NCBI GenBank assembly: GCA_963846165.1 | Contig: CAWJUU010000009.1 | Coordinates: 62,001-126,000 of the forward strand | Direction of reading: 5' to 3' | Origin: WHSW01 sp963846165 | GTDB taxonomy: Bacteria > Actinomycetota > Thermoleophilia > Solirubrobacterales > 70-9 | Length of the DNA: 64,000 nucleotides | Shown here: piece by piece, positions 34,029 through 42,546 of the stretch | How the letters are laid out: every line of letters begins with the position of its first letter | Position numbering within the stretch: the stretch's first letter is position 1 | Position numbers and translations under genes: made by a program | Notes under the pieces: model-generated | Databases searched by the model: none | What the model was told of the DNA's origin: nothing | What the model saw: only the letters and a program-made list of their open reading frames with translations

Positions 34029-35108
34029 TGCCTCGGATCGTGCTCCTGCCCGGAGACGGGATCGGCCCCGAGATCGTCGCCGCGGCGCGCCGGGTGCTCG
34101 ACGCGGTCGGCGAGTTCGAGTACGAGGAGCAACTGGTCGGGGGCGCCTCGATCGACGTCCACGGCACGGCGCTTGCCGACGAGGTCCTCGACGCCTGCCG
34201 CGAGGCCGACGCGGTCCTGCTCGGCGCCGTCGGCGGCCCGAAGTGGGACACCACCGATCCCGGCGCGCCGCGCCCCGAACAGGGGTTGCTCGGACTTCGC
34301 AAGGGCCTCGGCCTGTACGCGAATCTACGGCCGGTGCGCCCGAGCCCCTCGCTGCTGCGCGCGAGCCCGCTGCGCGAGGAGCGGATCGCGGGCACCGACC
34401 TGCTCGTCGTCCGCGAGCTCACCGGCGGGATCTACTTCGGCGATTCGGGCCGCGACGCCGATCGCGCCCACGACACCTGCGAGTACACGGTCGGCGGAGA
34501 TCGAGAGGATCGCGCGGGTCGGGTTCGAGGCCGCGGGCCGGCGACGCGGACGGGTGACCTCGGTCGACAAGGCCAACGTGCTCGAGACCTCGCGGCTCTG
34601 GCGCGAGACCGTCGTCCGGATCGCGGCCGAGCACGACCGGGTCGAGCTCGACCACATGCTGGTCGACAACGCCGCGATGCAGCTCGTCTCCGACCCGTCG
34701 CGCTTCGACGTGATCCTGACCGAGAACATGTTCGGCGACATCCTCAGCGACGAGTCCGCGATGCTCACCGGCTCGCTCGGGATGCTGCCTTCCGCCAGCC
34801 TCGGCGCAGACGGCCCAGGACTGTTCGAACCCGTTCACGGCTCGGCGCCCGACATCGCGGGCAAGGGGATCGCGAACCCGCTCGCGACCTTCCTCTCCGC
34901 AGCGCTCATGCTTCGCCATGGATTCGAGATGGCGACCGAGGCGGAGGCGATCGAGGACGCGGTCGAGGCAGCGCTCGCGCGCGGCATGCGGACGCCCGAC
35001 CTGGCCTGGGTCGAGGCCGAGCTCCCGCCGATGTCCGACCTGCCGGCGGAGGTCGAGGTCGGAACCGAGGAGATGACAGCGGCAGTGCTTGCGGAACTGT
35101 CCGCCTGA
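34028..35108 (+). CDS. leuB: 3-Isopropylmalate dehydrogenase, one frameshift in this sequence
   Basis: Oxidative decarboxylation of 3-isopropylmalate. N-terminal part: 'RIVLLPGDGIGPEIVAAARRVLDAV', 'LLGAVGGPKWD', 'LGLYANLRPVRP', 'DLLVVRELTGGIYFGDSG'. After 'DTCEYTV' the frame shifts by +1 at about 34491-34495 (an extra G in GTCGGCGGAG). The rest continues in the next frame: 'AEIERIARVGFEAA', 'SVDKANVLETSRLWRETV', 'HMLVDNAAMQLV', 'DVILTENMFGDILSDE', 'GLFEPVHGSAPDIAGKGIANPLATFLSAALML'. All catalytic parts are present, so either an assembly error or a very recent mutation. Confidence 0.9.
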
Positions 35109-35124
35109 TCGGCATAATCGGCGC

Positions 35125-36108
35125 ATGGAGAAGTCTGAGTGGATCTGGATGAACGGCGAGTTCGTCGCCTGGGAGGACGCCCAGGTGCACGTGCTCAGCC
35201 ACGGGCTGCACTACGGCACCGGTGTCTTCGAGGGGATTCGGTGCTACGAGACCGATCGCGGCCCGGCCGTCTTTCGCCACCGCGAGCACCTCGAGCGGCT
35301 CCGCGACTCGGCCGAGCTCTACTTCCTGCCACTCACGCATACCCCCGAGGAGCTGCGCGAAGCGACCCACGAGCTGATCCGCCGCAACGGGCTTTCGAGC
35401 TGCTATATCCGCCCGCTCGCCTTCCGGGGCTACGGCGAGATGGGCCTCTACGCCCAAACGGCGCCGGTCGAGGTGATGATCGCGGTCTGGCCCTGGGGCG
35501 CGTACCTGGGCGAGGAGGGCAAGCGCCACGGCATCCGCGCCCGGGTCTCGTCGTGGCGGCGGATCTCGCCGGCGGGGCTGATCCCGCACGCGAAGGCGTC
35601 GGGCCAGTACCTGAACTCGATCCTGGCCAAGACCGAGGCCGCCCAATCAGGGGCCGACGAGGCGATCCTGCTCGACGAGAGCGGTCTCGTCTGCGAGGGC
35701 TCGGGGGAGAACATCTTCGTCGTCCGCGAGGGCGAGCTGGTCACCCCCGGTCACACTTCCTCGATCCTCGACGGGCTCAGCCGCAAGTCGGTGATCCAGA
35801 TCGCCTCCGACCTCGGCTACACGGTGGTCGAGCGCGATCTCGCTCGGGCCGAGCTCTACCTGGCCGAGGAGGCGTTCCTCTGCGGCACCGCCGCAGAGCT
35901 CGTTCCGATACGCGAAATCGACGGTCACGAGCTCGGCGAGCCCGGCGAGGTCACGCGGGTGATCCAGGCCAAGTTCGAGGATGCCCTGCACGGTCGCGCC
36001 CCCGAGTACGCCGAATGGCTGGACGTGGTGGAACCCGGGAGGCGGAGCGAAGCGGAGCCGACCCGCGCCGCCGTTGAGGCGCCTTCAGCCGGTAAGGTCA
36101 CCTCCTAG
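35125..36108 (+). CDS. ilvE: Branched-chain amino acid aminotransferase
   Basis: PLP fold-type IV transaminase, the last step of Val/Leu/Ile synthesis. 'WIWMNGEFVAWEDAQVHVLSHGLHYGTGVFEGIRCYET' is the family start; the catalytic Lys is in 'PHAKASGQYLNSILAKTEA' (about 157). 'EAILLDESGLVCEGSGENIFVV' and 'EEAFLCGTAAELVPIREIDG' follow. 327 aa. After 'HGRAPEYAEWLDVV', where family members usually stop, the frame runs 24 residues further through copy 3 of the double-hairpin element, giving a basic/acidic tail with no family precedent. Confidence 0.95.
   Translation: MEKSEWIWMNGEFVAWEDAQVHVLSHGLHYGTGVFEGIRCYETDRGPAVFRHREHLERLRDSAELYFLPLTHTPEELREATHELIRRNGLSSCYIRPLAFRGYGEMGLYAQTAPVEVMIAVWPWGAYLGEEGKRHGIRARVSSWRRISPAGLIPHAKASGQYLNSILAKTEAAQSGADEAILLDESGLVCEGSGENIFVVREGELVTPGHTSSILDGLSRKSVIQIASDLGYTVVERDLARAELYLAEEAFLCGTAAELVPIREIDGHELGEPGEVTRVIQAKFEDALHGRAPEYAEWLDVVEPGRRSEAEPTRAAVEAPSAGKVTS
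36041..36082 (+). repeat. Double-hairpin element, copy 3 (3' end of ilvE, before cimA)
   Basis: Hairpin A (36041-36059): outer stem GGC/GCC, internal loop GGA/GGA, shortened inner stem GC/GC with GAA loop. Linker GACCC. Hairpin B (36065-36082): stem GCGCC/GGCGC, loop GCCGUUGA. It is translated as part of the ilvE C-terminus and precedes a small open frame and cimA. Stem bases differ from copies 1 and 2 in a compensatory way while the loop is constant. Confidence 0.72.
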
Positions 36109-36159
36109 ATGCACCAGTTCGAGGGAATCGAGCGAATTAGCACCGCCGCGACCGCCTAG
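36109..36159 (+). CDS. Possible leader peptide upstream of cimA
   Basis: ATG directly after the ilvE stop codon opens a 16-codon frame, MHQFEGIERISTAATA, ending TAG at 36157-36159. Two Ile codons (ATC, ATT) lie three codons apart. The stop overlaps mutually exclusive pairings: CCGC/GCGG (36153-36163) against GCGGC-TCGTG-GCCGC (36160-36174). cimA serves isoleucine synthesis, so an attenuator is possible, but Ile enrichment is weak and no terminator T-run follows. Confidence 0.35.
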   Translation: MHQFEGIERISTAATA

Positions 36160-36224
36160 CGGCTCGTGGCCGCGCGGGTCCGCGCACCCACCTTCCTCGT
36201 CCCCTCGAATCGGAAAGGCATCAA

Positions 36225-38042
36225 GTGACCCAGGTAAAGCTCTATGACACGACCCTCCGCGACGGCATGCAGGGTCAGGGCATGTCGCTCTCGGCGGCCG
36301 AGAAGGTGCGGGTCGTTCGCGCCCTCGACCGGCTCGGCGTCGGCTTCATCGAGGCCGGCTTCCCGAGCTCGAACCCGAAGGAGGCCGAGCTCTTCGAGCT
36401 GCTCGCCGACGTCGAGCTCTCAACCGCGGATGTCTGCGCCTTCGGGATGACGAGGCGCCGCGGTCTCGCCGCCGAGGACGACCCGGCGCTGCGCGACCTC
36501 GTCGGTTGTGCGGCCCCGGTGGTCACGTTCGTGGGCAAGACCTGGACGCTCCACCTCGACAAGGTGACCAAGGTCTCGCGAGAGGAGAACCTGGCGATGA
36601 TCGTCGACTCGGTCAACTACGCCCGCGCCGAGGGCAAGCGCGTGATCTACGACGCCGAGCACTTCTTCGACGCCTGGCGCGACGACTCCGGCTACGCCCT
36701 CGAATGCCTTCGCGCCGCGACCGCGGCGGGGGCCGAGAACGTGACCCTCTGCGACACCAACGGCTCGAGCCTACCGGCGGAGGTCGCCGGCGCCACGGCC
36801 GCGGTCGTCGCCGAGCTGGGCGAAAGGGTCGAGGTCGGCATCCATGCCCACAACGACGCCGAGTGCGGGGTCGCCAACTCCCTCGCGGGGGTCGAGGCCG
36901 GCGCGCGGCTCGTTCAGGGGACGACCAACGGCTACGGCGAGCGCTGCGGCAATGCGAACCTGGTCTCGATCCTGCCCGCGCTCCAATTCAAGCTGGGCTT
37001 CGAGTGCGTGCCCGCAGATCGCATGCCCCTGCTGACCGAGACGGCGCACTTCGTCGACGAGCTCACCAACACGACGCCGGACCCCGACCAACCCTACGTC
37101 GGCCGCAACGCCTTTGCCCATAAGGGAGGGATGCACGTCGCCGGCGTGCAGGCGGATGCGCGAACGTTCGAGCACATGGACCCGAAGCTGGTCGGCAACA
37201 GGCGCGACGTGCTGATCTCCGAGCTCTCCGGCAGGGGATCGGTGCTCTCGCGCGCCGAGGGCGCGGGAATCGATCTCGACGCCGACGCCGCCAAGCGCGC
37301 GCTCGAACGGATCAAGGAGCGCGAGCATCGCGGCTATCAGTACGAGGCCGCCGACGCCTCCTTCGACCTGCTGCTTCGCCGCGAGGCAGGTGAGTACCAG
37401 TCGCTGTTCCGGCTCGAGAGCTTTCGCGTGATCACCGAGAAGCGCGCCGACGGCCGGGTTGAGACCGAGGCGACGATCAAGATCTGGGTCGAGGGGCGCC
37501 GCTACGTCCGCACCGCGGAGGGCAACGGCCCGGTGAACGCGCTCGACCGGGCGCTCCGTGACGCGATCGGCGAACTGCACCCGCACCTCGCCGATATTGA
37601 GCTGGTCGACTACAAGGTTCGGATCCTCGACTCGCACCACGGCACCGGCGCCGTGACGCGGGTGCTCCTCGACGCCTCCGACAGCCACGAGTCGTGGGGC
37701 TCGATCGGGGTCTCGGAGAACATCATCGAGGCTTCCTGGGAGGCGCTCGTGGACTCGCTCGAGTACGCGTTCCAGGACAAGCGGGCACCGGTGACGGAAC
37801 AGGGTCGACCGAGCCCGATCAGATCCCGCTCGCTCGCCCGGAGCTGGGCGAGCGCGAGGAGCAGCTGGTGCTCGAGGTGCTGCGTTCGGGCCGGCTCTCG
37901 CTCGGGCCGATGCAGGAGCGCTTCGAGGCCGCGTTCGCCCTCTACCTGGGCATCCCCGACGCGGTCGCCGTCTCCTCGGGAACGGCGGCGCTCCACCTCG
38001 GCGTCCGCGCGCTCGGCTGGGCCCCGGAGAGTGAGGTCGTGA
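36225..38042 (+). CDS. cimA: (R)-citramalate synthase
   Basis: Condenses pyruvate and acetyl-CoA to citramalate, a threonine-independent route to isoleucine. HMGL-like barrel: 'KLYDTTLRDGMQGQGMSLSAAEKVRVV' (residues 5-31), 'ENVTLCDTNGSSLPAEV', metal site 'VGIHAHNDAECGVANSLAGVEAGARLVQGTTNGYGERCGNANL'. CimA-specific are 'RNAFAHKGGMHVAGVQADARTFEHMDPKLVGNRRDVLISELSGR' and the C-terminal domain to 'SWEALVDSLEYAFQDKRAPV' (about 37790). Real homologues end there; the frame here runs 80 codons on into the next gene, so an indel near 37.76-37.81 kb probably removed the true stop. GTG start, ribosome-binding site GGAAAGG. Confidence 0.93.
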   Translation: MTQVKLYDTTLRDGMQGQGMSLSAAEKVRVVRALDRLGVGFIEAGFPSSNPKEAELFELLADVELSTADVCAFGMTRRRGLAAEDDPALRDLVGCAAPVVTFVGKTWTLHLDKVTKVSREENLAMIVDSVNYARAEGKRVIYDAEHFFDAWRDDSGYALECLRAATAAGAENVTLCDTNGSSLPAEVAGATAAVVAELGERVEVGIHAHNDAECGVANSLAGVEAGARLVQGTTNGYGERCGNANLVSILPALQFKLGFECVPADRMPLLTETAHFVDELTNTTPDPDQPYVGRNAFAHKGGMHVAGVQADARTFEHMDPKLVGNRRDVLISELSGRGSVLSRAEGAGIDLDADAAKRALERIKEREHRGYQYEAADASFDLLLRREAGEYQSLFRLESFRVITEKRADGRVETEATIKIWVEGRRYVRTAEGNGPVNALDRALRDAIGELHPHLADIELVDYKVRILDSHHGTGAVTRVLLDASDSHESWGSIGVSENIIEASWEALVDSLEYAFQDKRAPVTEQGRPSPIRSRSLARSWASARSSWCSRCCVRAGSRSGRCRSASRPRSPSTWASPTRSPSPRERRRSTSASARSAGPRRVRS

Positions 38043-38971
38043 CGACGCCGTTCAGCTTCGTCGCCTCGGCCAACAGCCTGCTCTATGAGGGAGTGACGCC
38101 GGTCTTCTGCGATGTCGACCCGGTGACGCTGAACCTCGACCCGGCCGCGGCATGGGAGGTGATCGGAGAGCGCACGGCGGGGCTGCTCCCCGTCGACATC
38201 CTCGGCTATCCGGCGGCGATCCCCGCGCTCGAGAAGATCGCGGCCGACGGCAGCCTGAGCCTGCTCGAGGACGCGTGCGAGGCACTGGGCGCGTGCGATG
38301 CCGAGGGGAAGGCCGTCGGCTCCAGAGGTCACCTCGCCGCCTTCGCCTTCTACGCCAACAAGCAGTTGACGACCGGGGAGGGCGGCATGCTCGCGGTCTC
38401 GGACCCCGAGATCGCAGCGACGCTGCGCAGCGAGCGCAACCAGGGCCGTGCTCCCGACATGGACTGGGTCGATCACGACCGCCTCGGTTTCAACTACCGG
38501 CTCTCAGAGGTCCAGGCGGCGCTCGGGATCGCCCAGCTCGAGCGCCTCGACGAGCTGCTCGCCGCCCGCGCCCGGGCGGCGGACCTCTACGGCGAGCGCC
38601 TTGCGGCACTCGATGGCGGGGCGCTCGCCGGCGAGGGCGACCCGGACGGCCTCGTGTTGCCGTGCGCCGATCGCGACGCCGAGCGTCGGAGCTGGTTCGT
38701 CTACGCGGTCCGGCTCCCGGTCTCGGCCGATCGCGACGCGGTCGTCGCAGACCTCGCCCAGCGTGGGGTGCAGGCAAAGGCGTATATGCCCTCGATCCAC
38801 CTGATGGACCACTACCGCGAGCGTTTCGGCTTTCGCGAAGGTCAATTCCCGGTCGCCGAGGACGCCTCCGGCCGCCTGCTCGCCTTGCCCTTCTTCCCCT
38901 CGATCAGCGAGTCGCAGATCGATCGCGTCACCGAGGCGCTCGGCGAGGCCCTGCGCGGGAACTGGACCTGA
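37694..38971 (+). CDS. DegT/DnrJ/EryC1/StrS-family PLP aminotransferase
   Basis: Sugar-type aminotransferase. The family begins at about 37810: 'PDQIPLARPELGEREEQLVLEVLRSGRLSLGPMQERFEAAFALYLG', then 'AVAVSSGTAALHLGVRALG', 'EVVTTPFSFVASANSLLYEGVTPVFCDVD', and 'AFAFYANKQLTTGEGGMLAV' with the catalytic Lys. 'ERNQGRAPDMDWVDHDRLGFNYRLSEVQAALGIAQLERLDEL' follows. No start codon lies in this frame near the expected N-terminus; the only one (GTG 37694) is deep inside cimA. An indel at the junction is likely. Such enzymes make amino sugars for glycans; the acceptor is unknown. Confidence 0.88.
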   Translation: MGLDRGLGEHHRGFLGGARGLARVRVPGQAGTGDGTGSTEPDQIPLARPELGEREEQLVLEVLRSGRLSLGPMQERFEAAFALYLGIPDAVAVSSGTAALHLGVRALGWAPESEVVTTPFSFVASANSLLYEGVTPVFCDVDPVTLNLDPAAAWEVIGERTAGLLPVDILGYPAAIPALEKIAADGSLSLLEDACEALGACDAEGKAVGSRGHLAAFAFYANKQLTTGEGGMLAVSDPEIAATLRSERNQGRAPDMDWVDHDRLGFNYRLSEVQAALGIAQLERLDELLAARARAADLYGERLAALDGGALAGEGDPDGLVLPCADRDAERRSWFVYAVRLPVSADRDAVVADLAQRGVQAKAYMPSIHLMDHYRERFGFREGQFPVAEDASGRLLALPFFPSISESQIDRVTEALGEALRGNWT

Positions 38972-39027
38972 GTCTGCCGCGGGTCCTTAACTGGACGAAC
39001 GACCGAGCCCAGTCCTACGATGTTCCT

Positions 39028-40143
39028 GTGCTCGCCGTGCTCGGGTTGATCCTGCTCGCGCTCCTGGCCCTGCCCTCGCCCGTGGCTGCGAACAGCACCA
39101 CCTGCTCGTTTGCAGCGGCGACGGTGACCGTCGACGTCACAGCCTCTGACGACTTCGCCCCGTCGATCCTGCGCACCGGCGCAGGCGACATCCTGGTCGC
39201 CGACAGCGACGGATCCGTCGACTGCGGCGCCGCCACGGTCAACAACACCGACACGATCGTGATCAACAAGGCGAACACGATCGCCAACCTCGACATCACC
39301 TACATCAATATCCGCACCCCGTTTACCGGTGGGCTCACGAACGAGCCGGGCAACTCCGACGAGATCGAGTTCGTGGCCAACTTTCCGGCCGGGGGCAACC
39401 TCTCGATCGACTCCCGCGTCTCGACCAGCGACACCGGGGTGCCAGTCGACATCGCCCTCGGCGGCAACGAGATCAACCTGAACGCGAACGAGGCCGACGG
39501 GATCGACGCGGACCTGATTGTGAACGGTGCGGTCCTGCTCACAGTCGTCCCGGCGACCTTCGACGACCGGGTGATCGGATCCGGAGGCGTGGGCACGCCT
39601 GCGACCCCGTTCACCAACGGGATGGAGGTCTGCGGCGGCCTCCTCGGCGGCAATGACACCTTCGTCGGCGGTTCCGCCAACGACCACCTCTGCGGCCTCG
39701 ACGGCAACGATTTCATCGACGGCGCCGGCGGCGACGACCGGCTTCAGGGCGACCTCTCCGTGGTGCCGGCCGCGGTCGGCGACGACGTTTTGATCGGCGG
39801 CGCGGGCAACGACAACGTCGACGGCGACGCCGGGGACGATCAGATCGACAACGGACCGGGCAAGGACAGCGCCCGCGGCGGCGACGGCAACGACTCGATC
39901 CGCGCCGGCGCCGGCAGGGACTACGGCAGCGGCGCCGCCGGAAACGACGTGATCGTCGGCGACGGTGGCCGGGACCTGCTCTTCGGGGGCGACGGCGAGG
40001 ACCGCCTCTCGGGCAAGAAGGGGAGGGACAGGATCAAGGGCGAGGCAGGCAACGACCGCCACAGCGGCGGGCCCGGGCGCGACAACTGCCTCGGTGGGCC
40101 CGGGGCCGACCTGTTCTTCAGCTGCGAGCTCCAGTCGCCCTGA
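39028..40143 (+). CDS. Secreted RTX (hemolysin-type calcium-binding repeat) protein
   Basis: A 371-residue protein with a signal peptide 'MLAVLGLILLALLALPSPVAA' (GTG 39028), a beta-rich domain (about 22-200, 'NNTDTIVINKANTIANLDITYINIRTPF'), and about ten nonapeptide repeats of the GGxGxDx(L/I) kind from about 205: 'LLGGNDTFVGGSANDHLCGLDGNDFIDGAGGDDRL', 'GGAGNDNVDGDAGDDQIDNG', 'GGDGNDSIRAGAGRDYG'. These form calcium-binding beta-rolls. It ends with a Cys motif 'LFFSCELQSP', as in related Thermoleophilia proteins. Surface or secreted; no catalytic domain seen. Confidence 0.88.
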   Translation: MLAVLGLILLALLALPSPVAANSTTCSFAAATVTVDVTASDDFAPSILRTGAGDILVADSDGSVDCGAATVNNTDTIVINKANTIANLDITYINIRTPFTGGLTNEPGNSDEIEFVANFPAGGNLSIDSRVSTSDTGVPVDIALGGNEINLNANEADGIDADLIVNGAVLLTVVPATFDDRVIGSGGVGTPATPFTNGMEVCGGLLGGNDTFVGGSANDHLCGLDGNDFIDGAGGDDRLQGDLSVVPAAVGDDVLIGGAGNDNVDGDAGDDQIDNGPGKDSARGGDGNDSIRAGAGRDYGSGAAGNDVIVGDGGRDLLFGGDGEDRLSGKKGRDRIKGEAGNDRHSGGPGRDNCLGGPGADLFFSCELQSP

Positions 40144-41137
40144 GCTCCGCGCTCAGAGCCGGCCGCTGTCGAGCATCCACTGCGACCGTCCGCTGGACTC
40201 CCTCCTGCCACGGGGTGAACTCGACCCCGAGCTCATCCCGTGCCTTGCTGCTGTCCGCGCGCGCCTCCCAGAGCAGGAAGGTGACCGCGCCCCGGCCGAC
40301 CAGCGGCGGGCGGCGGATCACGCGCGAGACCGCTTCGCCGGCTGCCGCGATTCCCTTCGCCACCCATTCGGGCATCGATGGCGGCACCCGGCCGCGACCG
40401 CCGGCCTCGACGACGGCCGCGATCAGCTCGCGCATCGGCGCGTAGCCGTCGGCGAGGATGTAGCGCTCGCCGGCCTGGCCGCGGTCGAAGGCGGCCAGGT
40501 GCCCGGCGGCGACGTCGTCGATGTAGGCGAGCGTCATCCCGCCCGGCGGCACGGCCGGCAAACGGCCCCGCAGCGGCGTCGCGAAACGCCGGCGTCGAGC
40601 CCCTGCGTTCGCCCACGGCCCCGGTCCGAAGACTCCCGCCGGGTTGCAGATCACCACCTCGATCCCCGTTTGCCGCCTCGGCCAGAACCAGCTCCTCGGC
40701 GCGTTGCTTGGAGCGCTCGTAGATCGGTTGCCCTTCGGGTAGTCGGCGACCAGCGCCTCGCTGACCGTGCCGCCGCGGTCGGCATGGAAGACGTCGAAGG
40801 TCGAGGTGTGGACCGCCCGCCGTGCGCCGGCCTCTCGCGCTGCGGCGACCACGTTGCGCGCGCCCTCGGCATTGACCCGATCGAACGTGCCCGGGTCGGC
40901 CAGCCACTGCTCGAAGATCCCCATGCAGTTGAAGGCGCCGTCGACGCCGGAGGCGGCGGCGCGGATCGAGGCCGGGTCGGTGACGTCGCCGCGGGCAAGC
41001 TCGACCGCCGCGGGCAGCGACGCGCGGGCGCGTTCGGGATCGCGGACCAGCGCGACCACCCCGTCGCCGCGCTCGACCAGCCTCCTGGTGACCGCGTTGC
41101 CGACCTTGCCGGTTGCGCCGGTGACCAGGAACCGCAT
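40118..41137 (-). CDS. NAD-dependent epimerase/dehydratase (extended SDR)
   Basis: A 339-residue protein, 'MRFLVTGATGKVGNAVTRRLVERGDGVVALVRDP' (Rossmann, NADP-type), 'ELARGDVTDPASIRAAASGVDGAFNCMG', 'RAVHTSTFDVFHADRG', 'IEVVICNPAGVFGPGPW', 'MTLAYIDDVAAGHLAAFDRGQAGERYILAD'. Between about 40735 and 40665 the translation is garbled, while the neighbouring frame reads 'QPIYERSKQRAEELVLAEAANG', which contains the Tyr/Lys site. This indicates a -1 followed by a compensating +1 indel. Resembles dihydroflavonol-reductase-like SDRs; substrate unknown. Its 3' end overlaps the RTX gene by 26 nt. Confidence 0.83.
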   Translation of the reverse strand: MRFLVTGATGKVGNAVTRRLVERGDGVVALVRDPERARASLPAAVELARGDVTDPASIRAAASGVDGAFNCMGIFEQWLADPGTFDRVNAEGARNVVAAAREAGARRAVHTSTFDVFHADRGGTVSEALVADYPKGNRSTSAPSNAPRSWFWPRRQTGIEVVICNPAGVFGPGPWANAGARRRRFATPLRGRLPAVPPGGMTLAYIDDVAAGHLAAFDRGQAGERYILADGYAPMRELIAAVVEAGGRGRVPPSMPEWVAKGIAAAGEAVSRVIRRPPLVGRGAVTFLLWEARADSSKARDELGVEFTPWQEGVQRTVAVDARQRPALSAELRATGARS

Positions 41138-41164
41138 CCGGGCTGACCCTATAGTCAGCTCGCC

Positions 41165-42546
41165 ATGCCCCGCTTCGACGAGTCACCCGATCCGCTGTTC
41201 GCGCGCCTGAACGCGTCGATCGGCTTCGACCGGCGCCTCTGGCCGCAGGACGTCGAGGGCTCGCGGGCGCACGTCGGCGCATTGCACGGCGCGGGCGTCC
41301 TCGATGACGAGCGAGCGCGACGCGCTGCTCGCAGGGTCTCGACGCCGTCGCCGCCGAGCTCGAGCGCGGCGAGTTCGCGTTCCTCGATTCCGACGAGGAC
41401 ATCCACATGGCGATCGAGCGCCGGCTGACCGAGATCGCCGGGCCGGTCGGCGGCAAGCTCCACACCGGCCGCTCGCGCAACGACCAGGTGGCGACCGATC
41501 TGGCGCTGTTCGTGCGGGCGCGGGCGGATCGCGCACTGGAGCTGATCGCGGCGCTGATGGGACGCTTGGTCGAGCTCGCGGAGTCGCACGCCGATTGGCC
41601 GATGCCGGGGTACACGCATCTCCAACGCGCCCAGCCGGTCTACCTCGGCCATCACCTGCTCGCCTACTTTTGGATGCTTGCCCGCGACGCCCGGCGCTTC
41701 ACCGCCGCTCGCGCCGCGACGGATGAGATGCCGCTCGGTTCCGGCGCGCTCGCCGGCCTCAACTGGGAACTCGACCGCAACGCGACCGCTGATCAGCTCG
41801 GGTTTGCGATCCCGGCGGCGAACTCGATCGACGCGGTCTCGAATCGCGACTTCGCGCTCGACTACCTCTACGCCGCCTCGGTCTGCTCGACTCACCTGTC
41901 GCGGCTCGGTAGCGAGATCGTGCTCTGGTCGAGCGAGGAGTTCGGGTTTTGTGAGCCCGCCGACGACTTCTCCTCGGGCTCGAGCATCATGCCGCAGAAG
42001 AAGAACCCGGACGCGGCGGAGCTTCTGCGCGCGAAGGCGCCACGCGTCACCGGCTCGCTGACGACGCTGGCGGGCGTGCTCCACGCCCTGCCGCTGGCCT
42101 ACTCCAAGGACCTCCAGGAGGACAAGGAGGCGCTCTTCGACGCGGTCGACACGATCGAGCTCTGCCTCGAGGCGGCCGAGCGGCTGCTCGCCGGCCTGCG
42201 CTTCGACCGCGACCGGCTCGCCGACGCGGCGGGCGACGAGATGGTCGCTGCGACCGACGTCGCCGACCTGCTGGTCCGCAAGGGGATGCCGTTTCGCGAG
42301 GCGCACGGGGTTGTCGGCGGGCTCGTTCGCGAGGCGCTCGAGCGTGGCATCGCCCTCTCCGAGATCGAGCCCGAGGCATTGCGCCGGCACTCCGAGCTGC
42401 TCGACGAGGAGTACTACGCGATCCTCAGCGATGGGGCCTGGCTCGAGTCGAAGCTCTCGGCCGGTGGTACGGGCTCGGCACGGGTTGCCGAGCAGCTCGA
42501 GGCCGCGCGGGGCGCGCTCAGGTCGCTGCGGGAGGGCGTCGGGTGA
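41165..42546 (+). CDS. argH: Argininosuccinate lyase, two frameshifts in this sequence
   Basis: Cleaves argininosuccinate to arginine and fumarate. Start frame: 'DESPDPLFARLNASIGFDRRLWPQDVEGSRAHVGALHGAGVLDD'. A 4-base repeat (GAGCGAGC, about 41309-41316) and an extra T near 41337 shift the frame twice. From about 41345 it reads 'AVAAELERGEFAFLDSDEDIHMAIERRLTEIAGPVGGKLHTGRSRNDQVATDL', then 'YTHLQRAQPVYLGHHLLAYFWML', catalytic 'GSSIMPQKKNPDAAELLRAKAPRV' and 'LPLAYSKDLQEDKEALFD'. Complete apart from the indels, hence possibly functional in the organism. Overlaps the next gene (GTGA). Confidence 0.9.

Noticed and set aside
34480..34500. Programmed ribosomal frameshift in leuB.
   Set aside because: No slippery heptamer or downstream pseudoknot evident, and many neighbouring genes have similar indels, so an error or mutation is likelier.
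39660..40120. Tandem GGCGGCGACGG-like repeats considered as a CRISPR or DNA repeat array.
   Set aside because: They are the codons of RTX nonapeptide repeats (GGxGxDx), imperfect at the DNA level and in frame.
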